Positions 35,337 through 45,118 of a stretch of 64,000 nucleotides of DNA are shown here, piece after piece. Location of the stretch: positions 124,001 to 188,000 of the forward strand of contig NZ_NXLU01000001.1 in the NCBI RefSeq assembly GCF_003364215.1, in the 5' to 3' direction. Made by a program: the position numbers and the translations under genes. Origin of the DNA: Helicobacter cholecystus. Its GTDB lineage: Bacteria > Campylobacterota > Campylobacteria > Campylobacterales > Helicobacteraceae. Positions within the stretch are counted from its first letter, which is position 1, and the number at the start of each line of letters is the position of its first letter. A model generated the notes under the pieces. It did no database searches, was not told the origin of the DNA, and saw only the letters and a program-made list of their open reading frames with translations.

Positions 35337-36275
35337 TCATTTTTCTTTTAAACGATTAAAAAACTCTACAATCTCTTCTATGACAACTCTCTTATTACTC
35401 TCAAGCAATAATTCATGCCTTGCCCCACTATACATTCTAAGCTCAACATTGCAATATCCTTGAGAAGTAAGGTGTTTATAAGCCTTAAAAACTCCCTTGC
35501 CAAACTCTCCACAAGGGTCATCATCTCCACTCATAAACATTATGGGTAAAAAAGGATTTTGAACATTAGAATAGGGGGAGAAAACCTGCTTTAATCCACT
35601 AAATAAATTTTTAAAAGAATTGAGCGTAAAGCTAAATTGATAATCTGCCCTACTCTTAAATCCTTCTGCATTTTTCAATTCACGTGTTAGCCATGCATAG
35701 GAAGGGTTATGGCGATTTTCTTTTATAAATTTTTGATTAAAGCTTATAAGAGTGGCAAAATTCATTCCCTTTGATCCAAGGGATTTCATCCCAAAAAAAT
35801 TAAGCATATCACAAAGAATCATTCCTACACCTGCAAGAGAATTTGGCGAGGGTGTACCCATAAGAATAAGTCCTGAAAGTTCATTTTCATATTTTTGCAA
35901 ATACACTCTTGAGAGTAAACTCCCCATAGAATGGCCCAATAAAAAAAGAGAATATCCCTTAAAGCGATCTTTAAGAATAAGAGTAAGGGTGTGCATATCT
36001 TCTACAGCTCTCTCAAAACCATTTTCTCCCATTTCCCCCCATACCACTTCATGCTTCCCGCTTTTTCCACCAATACTCTCGCCATGTCCTCGATGATCAT
36101 TAATTGCTACAATATAACCACTTTGACAAAGCGCTAAAGCAAGTTCTTCATATTTGCTCTTCTCTTCAATCATTCCATGAGCAATTTGCACAATAAAGCC
36201 ATTAGGATTTTCACACTCATAGAGCAAGTAAGCAATCTCTCCAAAATCACTCTTAAACTTTAGATTCTTCCTCAT
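35337..36275 (-). CDS. alpha/beta hydrolase (monoacylglycerol lipase-like)
   Basis: 312 residues with VAINDHRGHGESIGG (oxyanion region), the nucleophile elbow GHSMGS near residue 117, and an acid and His toward the C terminus (FMSGDDDPCG and YSGARHELLLE). This is the layout of hydrolase_4/monoacylglycerol-lipase and lysophospholipase L2. It likely hydrolyses lysophospholipids or monoacylglycerol in the cytoplasm. No signal peptide. Confidence 0.87.
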   Translation of the reverse strand: MRKNLKFKSDFGEIAYLLYECENPNGFIVQIAHGMIEEKSKYEELALALCQSGYIVAINDHRGHGESIGGKSGKHEVVWGEMGENGFERAVEDMHTLTLILKDRFKGYSLFLLGHSMGSLLSRVYLQKYENELSGLILMGTPSPNSLAGVGMILCDMLNFFGMKSLGSKGMNFATLISFNQKFIKENRHNPSYAWLTRELKNAEGFKSRADYQFSFTLNSFKNLFSGLKQVFSPYSNVQNPFLPIMFMSGDDDPCGEFGKGVFKAYKHLTSQGYCNVELRMYSGARHELLLESNKRVVIEEIVEFFNRLKEK

Positions 36276-36321
36276 TAAAACTCCTTAAAGAAAAATCCTA
36301 AGTATATCCACAAATATTTTT

Positions 36322-39150
36322 CTATTTGCTCACCTCATCAAGTAAATAAATAATATGCTGCCATACTTTGCCCGTATTCTCACTTAATCCTATTTCACAG
36401 GTGCTTGAGGTAGAATACAAGCGATTTGTAGGATTATTTTGGAAGTATTTTTTAAGACTTTGCAGTGCCATAGAGTTGAGTTCTGGATAAAAAAAGCCTT
36501 TATTTCCCGCAAAACCACAACACTGGGTATTCTCATCAATATAAACTTGATGGGTGGTGCAAGACTTTGCAATTCTAAGGACATCATCCATATAACCCCC
36601 CTTTCTTGTAGAACAAATAATATGTAATCCCACAGGATCATTAATGGGTGTGATAGAAAGATAGGGAAGAATAAATTTTTGAGCAAAGGTGGATAAATCA
36701 TAGACTTTTAAACATTGAGCTTTTGCGGGTCTTTGGATCTGGGCGATGAGTTCTGCACTGCAAGCACTATGATCAAGCACAATAGGAATCTCTCCAAAAT
36801 TTGAAGCATTAAGTAAAATTTTTAATGTTTCTTGAAGTGGAGTAATACTAGGGTCTTTGGGTGTGAAATCTCTAAAAGCCTTTCCACAGCACATTTTATT
36901 AATTCCATCTGGATAAATTACATCAATTTTACTTTTTGCACACAAACTCTCAAAAACTTCTTGAATACTTCTCCTGTCCCTTGCTTGTTCATTTGGAGAA
37001 AAAACACGATTAAGACAGGAAGTAAAATAAATCACTTTTTGAACATTTCCAGAGATTTTGCTTTGGAGTTTATAAGTATTGACATTAGGCATAAAAATAG
37101 GAGAAATAGGGGTCTTTAATCTTTTATTCATCGCAAAACTTAAAGATTTAAGATTTTTCTTTCCAATGACTTTAGAGATAAGATTTGAGCTTGCTACACC
37201 AAAACGTGCGAACTTAATAGTTTGAGAAATATTTTGTGAAGCTTTTTTTGCAATACTTAGAGCCATTTTTGAGGGGTGATTACACATAATACTTACTTTT
37301 CCTACTGAGATTTGCAAAGGACAAGCCATTGCACACATTCCACAAGTCGCACAAGTTTGCACTCCAAAATACTTATAATCTCTCTGTAATTGCTCCAACT
37401 CTTGTTTTTCTTCTTGTGTGGGATTATCTAGGCCTTTTAATCTCTCAATCTCTCTAAAAACTACAATTCTTTGACGTGGTGTAAGAGTAAGGTTTGTGCT
37501 TGGACAAAATCTCTCACAAAATCCACACTCCATACACTGATTGAAATCATCACAAATTGTATTACTGGGCTTGAGATTTTTAAGATGGATCTGAGGATCA
37601 TCACTGATGATGACATCAGGATTAAAAATATGATCAGGATCAAAAATTTTTTTGATTTTACGATTAATTTTATAAGCCTTCTCCCCCCACTCTTTCTCTA
37701 CAAATGGAGCAATCATTCTTCCAGTGCCATGTTCTGCTTTTGTACTGCCTTTAAGTAAAATGACAATCTCAATCATTTCTTCCATAAATTGACCAAATCG
37801 CTCCCTCTCCTCTGAAAGGCTTAAAATTGGACAAATAATAAAATGTACATTTCCACTTAAAGCATGGCCAAAAATCATTCCCTCAAAGTTAAACTTATCA
37901 AAAAGTTTTCCAATTTCCTCAATCCCCTTTGCAAAATTTGCAATCTCAAAACAAATATCCTCAGTAATCACTGTGCTTCCATCTCTTCTTCTTGAAGCAG
38001 CAAGAGGTAAAATAGCTTTACGAATTTTCCACCAAGAGGCCTGAATGTCTGGATCAAGACTAAAGTGAATTGGAAAGAGTGTAGGAATATTTTCAAGTAA
38101 GGAGGTAATGGTTTGAATATACGAGTGCATTTCTTCTTTCTCATTGCTCTCAAGTTGGATAAGTAAAGCACAATTTCCTTCTTTAATGTTTTTAAGCTGA
38201 GTAATCCCTTGAATTCCTTGTGTTGCCTTAAGACAGAAGTAATCCATAATCTCAGCTGCACTGACAATCTCTTGATATTTTGAGAGAAGTTCAATCGCTT
38301 TAGAGATAAGGGGAAGATTCTCATAAAAAAGCAAAGCACAGGCTTTATAAGCTTTATCTTCCACAGTATGATATTCCACTCTTGAAATAAAGCCCAATGT
38401 CCCCTCTGCTCCGACAAAGATATGATTGAGAATATCTTTAATTTGTGTAAAATCGACAAAGGTATTCAAAGAATAGCCCGTAGTATTTTTGATACTAAAT
38501 TTTCTTGTAATTTCATTTTTTAGCTCTATATCCTCATTAATTTCCTTTCTGAGTTTTTGCAATTGTTCAATAAGCTGAGGATGAGTTTGGATAAAATTTT
38601 GAATATTTTGAGAATCTGAGGTATCTAAAATACTTCCATCTTCTAAAATTACGCGAATGGATTTGATCGTTTGATAGCTATTTTGCTTTGTCCCACAGCA
38701 CATTCCACTTGAATTATTTGAAAAAATTCCTCCAATACTTGCATTATTAATTGTTGCAGGATCTGGACCAATTTTTTTACCAAATGGCTTAAGAGTCTCA
38801 TTAGCATTGGCTCCTATCACTCCACACTCAAGCCAAATGCTCTCACTCTCCTTACCTACTTTTATCTCTTGCCAATCACTTCCGCATACAACAAGCACAC
38901 TATCCCCACAAGCCTGACCACTTAAAGAAGTTCCTGAACCTCTAAAAGTTAAAGGGATACAATAAGCTTTTGCAAGCTTAATAATTTTCTGCACTTCTAG
39001 CTCATTGCTCGGTTTAAGAACAAGCTTGGGAATATAACGATAGCAAGAAGCATCAATCCCATAAGCAAAACGTTGGATATAAGAAGTGAGGATTGCACTC
39101 TTATCCATAGCATCTTGGCAACCTAATAGAAAATTTTTAAAATTTGACAT
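36322..39150 (-). CDS. dld: FAD-linked D-lactate dehydrogenase with 4Fe-4S domains
   Basis: Large 942-residue membrane-associated oxidase: an FAD-binding (BBE/PCMH) N terminus with IPLTFRGSGTSLSGQACGDSV and KKIGPDPATINNASIGGIFSNNSSGM, then ferredoxin motifs CMECGFCERFC and CATCGMCAMAC, and a C-terminal CCG domain pair (CCGKAF, CCGFAGNKG). It oxidises D-lactate and passes electrons to menaquinone. The start at MSNFKNFLLG follows GGAAGGA; 16 codons of an in-frame extension are not favoured. This fused form is common in Helicobacter. Confidence 0.92.
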   Translation of the reverse strand: MSNFKNFLLGCQDAMDKSAILTSYIQRFAYGIDASCYRYIPKLVLKPSNELEVQKIIKLAKAYCIPLTFRGSGTSLSGQACGDSVLVVCGSDWQEIKVGKESESIWLECGVIGANANETLKPFGKKIGPDPATINNASIGGIFSNNSSGMCCGTKQNSYQTIKSIRVILEDGSILDTSDSQNIQNFIQTHPQLIEQLQKLRKEINEDIELKNEITRKFSIKNTTGYSLNTFVDFTQIKDILNHIFVGAEGTLGFISRVEYHTVEDKAYKACALLFYENLPLISKAIELLSKYQEIVSAAEIMDYFCLKATQGIQGITQLKNIKEGNCALLIQLESNEKEEMHSYIQTITSLLENIPTLFPIHFSLDPDIQASWWKIRKAILPLAASRRRDGSTVITEDICFEIANFAKGIEEIGKLFDKFNFEGMIFGHALSGNVHFIICPILSLSEERERFGQFMEEMIEIVILLKGSTKAEHGTGRMIAPFVEKEWGEKAYKINRKIKKIFDPDHIFNPDVIISDDPQIHLKNLKPSNTICDDFNQCMECGFCERFCPSTNLTLTPRQRIVVFREIERLKGLDNPTQEEKQELEQLQRDYKYFGVQTCATCGMCAMACPLQISVGKVSIMCNHPSKMALSIAKKASQNISQTIKFARFGVASSNLISKVIGKKNLKSLSFAMNKRLKTPISPIFMPNVNTYKLQSKISGNVQKVIYFTSCLNRVFSPNEQARDRRSIQEVFESLCAKSKIDVIYPDGINKMCCGKAFRDFTPKDPSITPLQETLKILLNASNFGEIPIVLDHSACSAELIAQIQRPAKAQCLKVYDLSTFAQKFILPYLSITPINDPVGLHIICSTRKGGYMDDVLRIAKSCTTHQVYIDENTQCCGFAGNKGFFYPELNSMALQSLKKYFQNNPTNRLYSTSSTCEIGLSENTGKVWQHIIYLLDEVSK

Positions 39151-39305
39151 ATTCAATCCTTCCATAAAAATATTACTTTGAGTATGACTTATTTTCATTT
39201 TTATTCTGGGGCTGCTTCAATATAAGAGTCTTGTAAGGATGGCTGTATTACAAAAAGTAACTAAAATTTCAATATTTTTTTACTTTTGTACAACTTGGGA
39301 AAAAC

Positions 39306-39321
39306 AAAAAAAAGGGGGGGG
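39306..39321. repeat. A8-G8 homopolymer pair at 3' end of GT2 gene
   Basis: Eight A (39306-39313) followed by eight G (39314-39321), two bases past the stop codon of the glycosyltransferase on the minus strand (there C8 then T8). It does not lie within the reading frame. The T8 on the minus strand could help termination, but no hairpin precedes it. Confidence 0.6.
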
Positions 39322-39323
39322 TG

Positions 39324-40172
39324 TTATTTGTATATCTTTTTTAAATGAATTGGAGGGATTTCTAACTCTTTTGCAAGACTTTTGGCTTTTTGCAAATACT
39401 CTTTTTCATTCTCATATCCATATGCACAAGAGGAGAGGAAATAGTAGGGTGGGTTTAATCTATGTAAAAATCCATTTGTCTCATAGAAACGATAAATAGC
39501 CTTAAAGATATCAAGCAAATCATAGCTTCTAAATTTTTTGTGATTGCTCATAATGCTCTTTTCTCTCTGACGATAATAATAAGGTTCTCCACAATATCGC
39601 ACAAATTTGCTCACAAAGGGTAAGACCATATATAAAAATCCCTCATCTTCATAAATTTTGCCCTCTAAAAATTTTACCCCACTCCTATTAAGCAAACTTT
39701 TGGCAAAAAGACATCTCCACACTGCACCTCCTAAAATAATACTTTGAGAATCTACTTCTAATTCTCTTGGTTTGACTCTTGGTTTTAGTTTTGGCTCATC
39801 TAAGTCAAAAGGTACAATATGATCATTACACACAAACTCTACCCCAAAACTTTGAGCAATCTCTATCATTTCTTGTAAAAATCCTGCGGCAATATAATCA
39901 TCACTGTCTATAAAGTAAATATATTCTCCCCTAGCTCGACTTAATCCAATATTTCTAGCCTGACTTAATCCTCCATTTTGTACACTTATGAGTTCAACTT
40001 GTTGATTGCTTAAATATTCTTTTGCAATGATTTCACTCTCATCTGTACTTCCATCATTAACTAAAATAATTTGTAAATTTGAATATGTTTGAGAAATAAC
40101 ACTGTCAAGACATTGTTTTAAATAAGGGGCAACATTATAAATAGGAATAACTACACTCAATAGTGGATTCAT
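39324..40172 (-). CDS. GT2-family glycosyltransferase
   Basis: 282 residues opening LLSVVIPIYNVAPYLKQCLDSVI, with VNDGSTDESEII, GGLSQARNIGLSRARGEYIYF and DSDDYI (the DXD metal site). This is a family-2 (GT-A) enzyme, probably for LPS or capsule sugars. Its ribosome-binding site GGGAGGAGGA is buried in a hairpin with upstream CCTCCC. It lies after rpsR, 31 bases away, and is followed immediately by a C8-T8 run. Confidence 0.93.
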   Translation of the reverse strand: MNPLLSVVIPIYNVAPYLKQCLDSVISQTYSNLQIILVNDGSTDESEIIAKEYLSNQQVELISVQNGGLSQARNIGLSRARGEYIYFIDSDDYIAAGFLQEMIEIAQSFGVEFVCNDHIVPFDLDEPKLKPRVKPRELEVDSQSIILGGAVWRCLFAKSLLNRSGVKFLEGKIYEDEGFLYMVLPFVSKFVRYCGEPYYYRQREKSIMSNHKKFRSYDLLDIFKAIYRFYETNGFLHRLNPPYYFLSSCAYGYENEKEYLQKAKSLAKELEIPPIHLKKIYK

Positions 40173-40182
40173 AAATATTCCT

Positions 40183-40197
40183 CCTCCCTAAGGGAGG
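40183..40197 (-). promoter_or_regulatory. hairpin hiding the RBS of the GT2 gene
   Basis: On the minus strand CCTCCC TTA GGGAGG folds into a perfect six-pair G-C-rich stem, and its 3' arm is the start of the ribosome-binding site GGGAGGAGGA of the glycosyltransferase (ATG at 40172). No U-run follows, so a terminator is less likely than a translational switch. Confidence 0.5.
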
Positions 40198-40203
40198 AAA
40201 AAA

Positions 40204-40461
40204 TTAAGAGAGTTTGAAAGGATGCTCTACAACTCTTTTTCTATCAATAATATAAGGAATCAAAGCCATATGTCTAGCTCTTTTGATTGCTTTCTCCACT
40301 CTCTCTTGCCATTTTTTTGTATTACCTGTAAGGCGTCTGGGCATAATTTTATATCGCTCTGAGAGAGAATGCTTAAGCATTTCTACATCTTTATAATCAA
40401 TAAAATCGATTTTTGCCTCTGTATATCGGCAGTATCTTTTTGAATATTTTTTCTTTTCCAT
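40204..40461 (-). CDS. rpsR: 30S ribosomal protein S18
   Basis: Basic 85-residue protein with [23 protein letters not shown] and the typical core [43 protein letters not shown]. It binds the 30S platform with S6. Last of the rpsF-ssb-rpsR operon; the arrangement is conserved across bacteria. Confidence 0.97.
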   Translation of the reverse strand: MEKKKYSKRYCRYTEAKIDFIDYKDVEMLKHSLSERYKIMPRRLTGNTKKWQERVEKAIKRARHMALIPYIIDRKRVVEHPFKLS

Positions 40462-40472
40462 TTTAATTTCTC

Positions 40473-40985
40473 CTAGAATGGTATTTCATCATCATCAATA
40501 TTGATTTCAGGAATATTTTGCGTGTAGGTTTCGGAATAAGCCTGTTGTTGAGGCTGATATGTATTTTGTTGTGGTGTTTGATAATTATTTTGTAGAGCTG
40601 CTTGTTGTGAAGCAGAAGTATTGTATTGCTCATAATTTTGAGAGTTTTGAGTATCTTGACGAGTATCAAGCATTTGCATATTCTCACCCATAATACTATG
40701 GCGACTTTTCTTTGCACCTGTTTGATCTGTCCAAGTTTCATAAACTAAACGTCCCTCAACAAGAACTTTGCTTCCTTTTCTCAAATATTGATTCACAACC
40801 TCAGCAGTCCGACCAATAAATTTAACATCAATGAAACAAGTTTCATCTCCCATACTTCCATCTTGTCGCTTAAATCTACGATTACAAGCTAAGCCAATTG
40901 TTGCAATTGCACTTCCGCTATTAGGAAGATAGCGTAACTCTACATCTCTTGTCAAATTCCCTATCATTACCACTTTATTAAACAT
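40473..40985 (-). CDS. ssb: single-stranded DNA-binding protein
   Basis: OB-fold N terminus ([20 protein letters not shown], then [30 protein letters not shown]), a Gln/Asn/Tyr-rich linker (residues 113-160), and the acidic C-terminal tip DDDEIPF that recruits repair and replication proteins. 170 residues is normal. It lies between rpsF and rpsR, and is expected to be co-transcribed with them. Confidence 0.97.
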   Translation of the reverse strand: MFNKVVMIGNLTRDVELRYLPNSGSAIATIGLACNRRFKRQDGSMGDETCFIDVKFIGRTAEVVNQYLRKGSKVLVEGRLVYETWTDQTGAKKSRHSIMGENMQMLDTRQDTQNSQNYEQYNTSASQQAALQNNYQTPQQNTYQPQQQAYSETYTQNIPEINIDDDEIPF

Positions 40986-41000
40986 TACTCAAACCTTAGT

Positions 41001-41426
41001 TTATTCTTCTTCCTTATTCGCTTCTTCAGCAACTTCTTCTTTCACTTTGGGTGTCTCTTCTTTCTTAGTAGGTTTTTTGACATACTTAGAAGGATTTTTT
41101 GCTTTATCTACCAATGTTTCCCAAGCTTTTTGTTCTTTTTTATTCTCATACTTTACAACGATAAATCTTAAAATATCTTCGTTGATTCGATAAAGTCTCT
41201 CAAGTTCTAAAATCAAAGAAGGCTCGGCTTTGAAATAAATAACAAAATAATAGCCTCTTTTATTTTTTTTAATTTCATAAGCAAGATGTCTCATGCCCAT
41301 ATCTAAGCAGGTTTCAATCTCACCACCATTTTTAATAATTGCTTCTTTGTAGAACTCAATTTTTGATTTGATCTCATCTTCTACAAGAGTAGGTTTAACG
41401 ATAAACATCGTTTCATAATGCTTCAT
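41001..41426 (-). CDS. rpsF: 30S ribosomal protein S6
   Basis: [14 protein letters not shown] opens the S6 fold; [26 protein letters not shown] is its core, and [18 protein letters not shown] the next helix-strand. A Lys/Glu-rich C-terminal tail of about 30 residues ([20 protein letters not shown]) extends it to 141. First gene of the operon with ssb and rpsR, with AAGGAG ahead of the ATG. Confidence 0.97.
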   Translation of the reverse strand: MKHYETMFIVKPTLVEDEIKSKIEFYKEAIIKNGGEIETCLDMGMRHLAYEIKKNKRGYYFVIYFKAEPSLILELERLYRINEDILRFIVVKYENKKEQKAWETLVDKAKNPSKYVKKPTKKEETPKVKEEVAEEANKEEE

Positions 41427-41440
41427 AAAAACTCCTTATG

Positions 41441-41470
41441 GTTTTAGCCTAACTCACAATTGTGTGTCAA
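41441..41470 (-). promoter_or_regulatory. promoter of the rpsF-ssb-rpsR operon
   Basis: Minus strand: consensus -35 TTGACA (41470-41465) and a -10 candidate TAAAAC (41446-41441) with an 18-base spacer. The spacer holds a perfect 10-base palindrome CACAATTGTG directly after the -35, a possible operator. A consensus -35 is unusual in Campylobacterota promoters. Confidence 0.5.
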
Positions 41471-41506
41471 GCAAGGTTCTTTTTAAAAAATAAAAAGCTC
41501 TTGATT

Positions 41507-42508
41507 CTAGCGTAAAATTTCTTGAAGTTTATTTAAAGCATAAATTGCATTACTTTCTTTGCCTTTACCTGAGAAGATTTTTTCTCTCCACTCAATGAGT
41601 GTTTGAAATATTTTTTGATATTGTTTTTCACGCATACTTTGTGCCTCTTGAATAAGTTTATTCTGTATAAAAGATGGGGGAGCATAACCTAAAACTTCTT
41701 TTGCATCAAATTTTCCAAATGCTCTCATATACACAAAAACTAAAAATAAGCGATAAAAATAATTTTCCATTCTTGCTAAGAGTTCCATCTCTCCTATTCC
41801 CTCTTCTTCAAGTCTATTATAGAGTTTAAGCACTTCAAACCCCTTTCTCTTAAGCAATGCCTCAAGTAAGTCATCACTTTCCACTCCTCCTAGAGATGAG
41901 CAAAGAAACATGAGATCTTTCTCTGTAATTTCTCTTGGATAAAGAGTGAATTTTTCTAACTCTTGTAAGACAATAGCAATATCCCCATTTTGGAGATCTA
42001 AAAGAATAGAGAGTAATCTAGGATGAATCTGCACTCCAAGCTCATTGGCTCTTTGAACTAACAATCCTATACATTCACTTGCACTAGGTTCATAAAACCT
42101 CACTTCAATAGCTCTTTGTGCCTTAAACACTCCTGCCATTTCTTTACAATCTCTTGAATATTCTCCTGCGCTCTTTTTTTCATTTTTATAAAATTCAATG
42201 ATTAAAGAATTATCTGGATTTCTAGAAAGTGCTTCTAAAAGTGCTTGGATTTCTTTTTTAGAAATTTTTTTTTCCACTTTTAAGATTGCAAGCAAACGAT
42301 CACCAAAAAGTGAGGATTGATTGAGTAGTTCATAGACTTGCTGAAAATGATATTCATCATAATAAAAGATTGTTGTATCTTCTTTTTGTGCAAGTTTTGG
42401 GGCAATAATTTTAGAGTAATACCCAATCCAAAACTCTCCTTCTCCATAAAATAAACTCGCTTGAGGAATAAGAGTTTTAAGGTATTGATCTAAGTCTTTT
42501 TTAGTCAT
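41507..42508 (-). CDS. holA: DNA polymerase III delta subunit
   Basis: 333 residues from the Met at 42508 (MTKKDLDQYLKTL), chosen because GGGAG lies 5 bases ahead and 8 bases overlap the rnr stop; an extended frame would run well into rnr. The sequence SLFYGEGEFWIGYYSK, KEIQALLEALSRNPDNSLIIEFYKN and the C-terminal collar helices fit HolA, the clamp-loader wrench that opens the beta clamp. Divergent in sequence but well placed after rnr. Confidence 0.85.
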   Translation of the reverse strand: MTKKDLDQYLKTLIPQASLFYGEGEFWIGYYSKIIAPKLAQKEDTTIFYYDEYHFQQVYELLNQSSLFGDRLLAILKVEKKISKKEIQALLEALSRNPDNSLIIEFYKNEKKSAGEYSRDCKEMAGVFKAQRAIEVRFYEPSASECIGLLVQRANELGVQIHPRLLSILLDLQNGDIAIVLQELEKFTLYPREITEKDLMFLCSSLGGVESDDLLEALLKRKGFEVLKLYNRLEEEGIGEMELLARMENYFYRLFLVFVYMRAFGKFDAKEVLGYAPPSFIQNKLIQEAQSMREKQYQKIFQTLIEWREKIFSGKGKESNAIYALNKLQEILR

Positions 42509-44432
42509 TAATTCTCCCATAAATTTTTGCATGAGCAAGATTAACTTCTTCAATAATAATGTCAAAAATATCAAATTTTTCACACATTATCTTATCTCTT
42601 AAAACTATTCTTGCACTATTAATTTTTTCTAAGGCTTGGGTAAGGATAGGAAATTGTGTATCAATCACACTCACTTTTAGACTTTCCCCTAAATGTACCT
42701 TTGCCCAATGAGCAAATTTTCTATCTTTATATTCCATTTCAGCTCTTGCAATTTTTTTTTCACTCTCATTCAAATTCTTACAAAGTGATTCGATTCCCTC
42801 ACTCAAATAAACAAGTTTTTTACCCCCTCTTAAATGATCTTTAAGCAAACGATGCAAAAGTAAATCACTATAACGCCGAATAGGAGAAGTAAAATGAGTA
42901 TAACTTTCAAAACCTAAACCAAAATGCCCTCGATTTTCACTGCTATACAGTGCCTGATTTTGAGATTTAATAATCATTTTATCCACTTCCTTTTCTATTC
43001 CTTTATTTTTAGCCCAAGTTTGAATAGAAGTAATGAGAGAGTGAATATCTTTATTTTTTCCCTCAAATCCCAAACTTTGTACAGAAGAAAGCAGTTCAAA
43101 AACTTTTTCCTCCTTCATTGCTTCATGAATTCTAAAAATTCCTTGTATATTAAGACTTTCCATAAGCTTAGCACTTTGAATATTGGCAAGCAACATGGCT
43201 TCTTCTACAATATGATGGCTAACTTTCTCTAAATTAACTTTAACCTTTTTAAGACTTGTATATTCATCAAGTTCAAGTTTAATTTCATCTCCAAAAAATG
43301 TATAGCCTTTTTTCAATCTCTCTGTAAAAAGTTTAATAGCATAAGGATAAAAACTCTTAATACTTTCCCTTATATTTTGTGGAATATTTTCTGTCTTATT
43401 TTCTTCAATAAATGCATCAACTTGCTCATAAGAAAGATTGTAATGATTAAGAATCACTGCTTCAAAAAGTGAAGTTTCTTTAATTTTAGCTTCAGAAGTG
43501 AGTGTGATCTCCCATACAAAAGCAAGTCTTATTTTTCCTTCCTTAAGTGAGCAAATATTTTCACTTAATTCTCTAGGGAGCATCGGAATACTTTTATGAG
43601 GGAGATAAAGACTAAACCCACGCTCTCTTGCTTCTCTATCAATAGAACTTTCCTTACTCACATACTCACTCACATCTGCAATAGCAACATAAAGTTTTTT
43701 TTCTTTAGAATTAAAATAAATTGCATCATCATGATCTTTTGCATCACTTGGATCAATTGTACAAAAGGGTAAATGTGTTAGATCTCTACGATGGGGATAA
43801 AATTCAGTATATACATCCTCTCCAAAACTCTGTGCTAAAGCAATGGATGAAGAAGAAAATTCTTCTTTAAAGTTATAAGAGCAAAGGATAATTTTTTCAT
43901 CAATTCTCTCATCTTCAAGTACTCCTAAAATTTCAAGAATTTCTCCATTTCTTACATCTACTTTCATCACTGTGTGAGGTGGGAGAGAATTTAGAGCTTT
44001 CTGCCTAGCTTTTAGTGGAATTTGTAAGGGTTTTTCCTGTGTACTTTTAAGCTCAAGTGCACAAATTTTTCCTTTGATTTTTTCAAGATAAACTAAAGTA
44101 TATGTTAAAGGACAATATAAAATACTTATTAATCTTACTCTTGTACTTTTTGAAATTATTTTGACTAATACAATATCTCCACTCACTATACCCTTAAAAG
44201 CTTTCATAAGCTTAAAATCTTTTTGATGAGTTGGACAAAAAGATTTAAGAAAAATTAAATCCTTCCTAATTACATCAAGCTCACCAATTGCATAACCCTC
44301 TTTAAGGATAAAGATTTTTCCTTTTTTACTGATTGCATCAAGTTTTTGCAAAGCATAAAAAAGGGAGTGATGCTTTTTAGGAATTTCTCTCAATCCCCCA
44401 CAGAGTTGTTTTAAAAAATCTTTAGTTTGCAT
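42501..44432 (-). CDS. rnr: ribonuclease R
   Basis: 643-residue 3'-5' exoribonuclease of the RNB family. The catalytic segment CTIDPSDAKDHDDAIYF carries the metal-binding Asp residues; then RERGFSLYLPHKSIPMLPRELSENICSL and GHFGLGFESYTHFTSPIRRYSDLLLHRLL. Cold-shock/OB segments flank the RNB domain, and an S1 domain is suggested at the C-terminal part (about residues 575-640). It is followed by holA with overlap. Confidence 0.95.
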   Translation of the reverse strand: MQTKDFLKQLCGGLREIPKKHHSLFYALQKLDAISKKGKIFILKEGYAIGELDVIRKDLIFLKSFCPTHQKDFKLMKAFKGIVSGDIVLVKIISKSTRVRLISILYCPLTYTLVYLEKIKGKICALELKSTQEKPLQIPLKARQKALNSLPPHTVMKVDVRNGEILEILGVLEDERIDEKIILCSYNFKEEFSSSSIALAQSFGEDVYTEFYPHRRDLTHLPFCTIDPSDAKDHDDAIYFNSKEKKLYVAIADVSEYVSKESSIDREARERGFSLYLPHKSIPMLPRELSENICSLKEGKIRLAFVWEITLTSEAKIKETSLFEAVILNHYNLSYEQVDAFIEENKTENIPQNIRESIKSFYPYAIKLFTERLKKGYTFFGDEIKLELDEYTSLKKVKVNLEKVSHHIVEEAMLLANIQSAKLMESLNIQGIFRIHEAMKEEKVFELLSSVQSLGFEGKNKDIHSLITSIQTWAKNKGIEKEVDKMIIKSQNQALYSSENRGHFGLGFESYTHFTSPIRRYSDLLLHRLLKDHLRGGKKLVYLSEGIESLCKNLNESEKKIARAEMEYKDRKFAHWAKVHLGESLKVSVIDTQFPILTQALEKINSARIVLRDKIMCEKFDIFDIIIEEVNLAHAKIYGRIND

Positions 44433-44487
44433 TTTGAAGTTTTTATCCTTTTAAAAAGTAGGATTAAAAGCATCAGAAAATGCTCTT

Positions 44488-45117
44488 TTAATGCTCTTCA
44501 CTCAAGCAAGATTCAAACAAAAACTTATGTTTTTCTGGCAGTGCTTCATAAAGTGCATAAGCAAGTCTTCTAATCTCCCATAATGCTGCTTTTGAACTTC
44601 TTAAGATTAGGAAGTTTTTTAATGCTCTTGCATTCACACTCCAAGCAAGAGCCGTCTTATAATTCTCAGGCATTGCATACTTAACATAATCCCCTATAAT
44701 CCCTTCAAATAAAAGCTTTTGAAGATTTTCAAGTGCAAGAATTGAACTCTGATCTACAGCCTCATTACCTGTAAGAACAAGATATTTTTGAGCTACTGCT
44801 TTAATATTCTCTTCAGATTTAAGTTCTTTGAGAGTATAACGGGAAGATTTTACAGAAAGAGAAGCATGACGATGGCGCGCAAGCTCTTGTAAACATGCTC
44901 TAGAAATTCCATCAATTGCAAAATTATAAGTAAGATGTTCAGCGACTGAGCCATGTTTATGTTTATTTAAAATTCGATCCAAAAAATCTTGATCAACTTC
45001 AAGAATTTCATCTGTGGGTTGTGGATAGCATCCTCCTCTATCTTGAGATTGCCAACAAGTTCTTCCAGCGCTTACACAAATTGAGAGTGGAGTGTGAAAA
45101 AGTAATTTGACTTCCAT
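44488..45117 (-). CDS. thyX: flavin-dependent thymidylate synthase
   Basis: Makes dTMP from dUMP with FAD and methylene-tetrahydrofolate. The ThyX motif RHR-x-x-S-x5-R is present as RHRHASLSVKSSRYT near residue 82, and HKHGSVAEHLTYNF and the C-terminal YALYEALPEKH are typical. 209 residues is normal for the family. It lies one base after ruvC. Confidence 0.95.
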   Translation of the reverse strand: MEVKLLFHTPLSICVSAGRTCWQSQDRGGCYPQPTDEILEVDQDFLDRILNKHKHGSVAEHLTYNFAIDGISRACLQELARHRHASLSVKSSRYTLKELKSEENIKAVAQKYLVLTGNEAVDQSSILALENLQKLLFEGIIGDYVKYAMPENYKTALAWSVNARALKNFLILRSSKAALWEIRRLAYALYEALPEKHKFLFESCLSEEH

Positions 45118-45118
45118 T

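Noticed and set aside
39239-39499. Plus-strand 86-codon frame crossing the A8-G8 run
   Set aside because: Lies over the 3' end of the GT2 gene in antisense and has no recognisable features.
40840-40860. ATGAAACAAGTTTCAT as another parS-like site
   Set aside because: Arms are in the opposite order to parS and the match to the consensus is poor; it codes for ordinary SSB residues.
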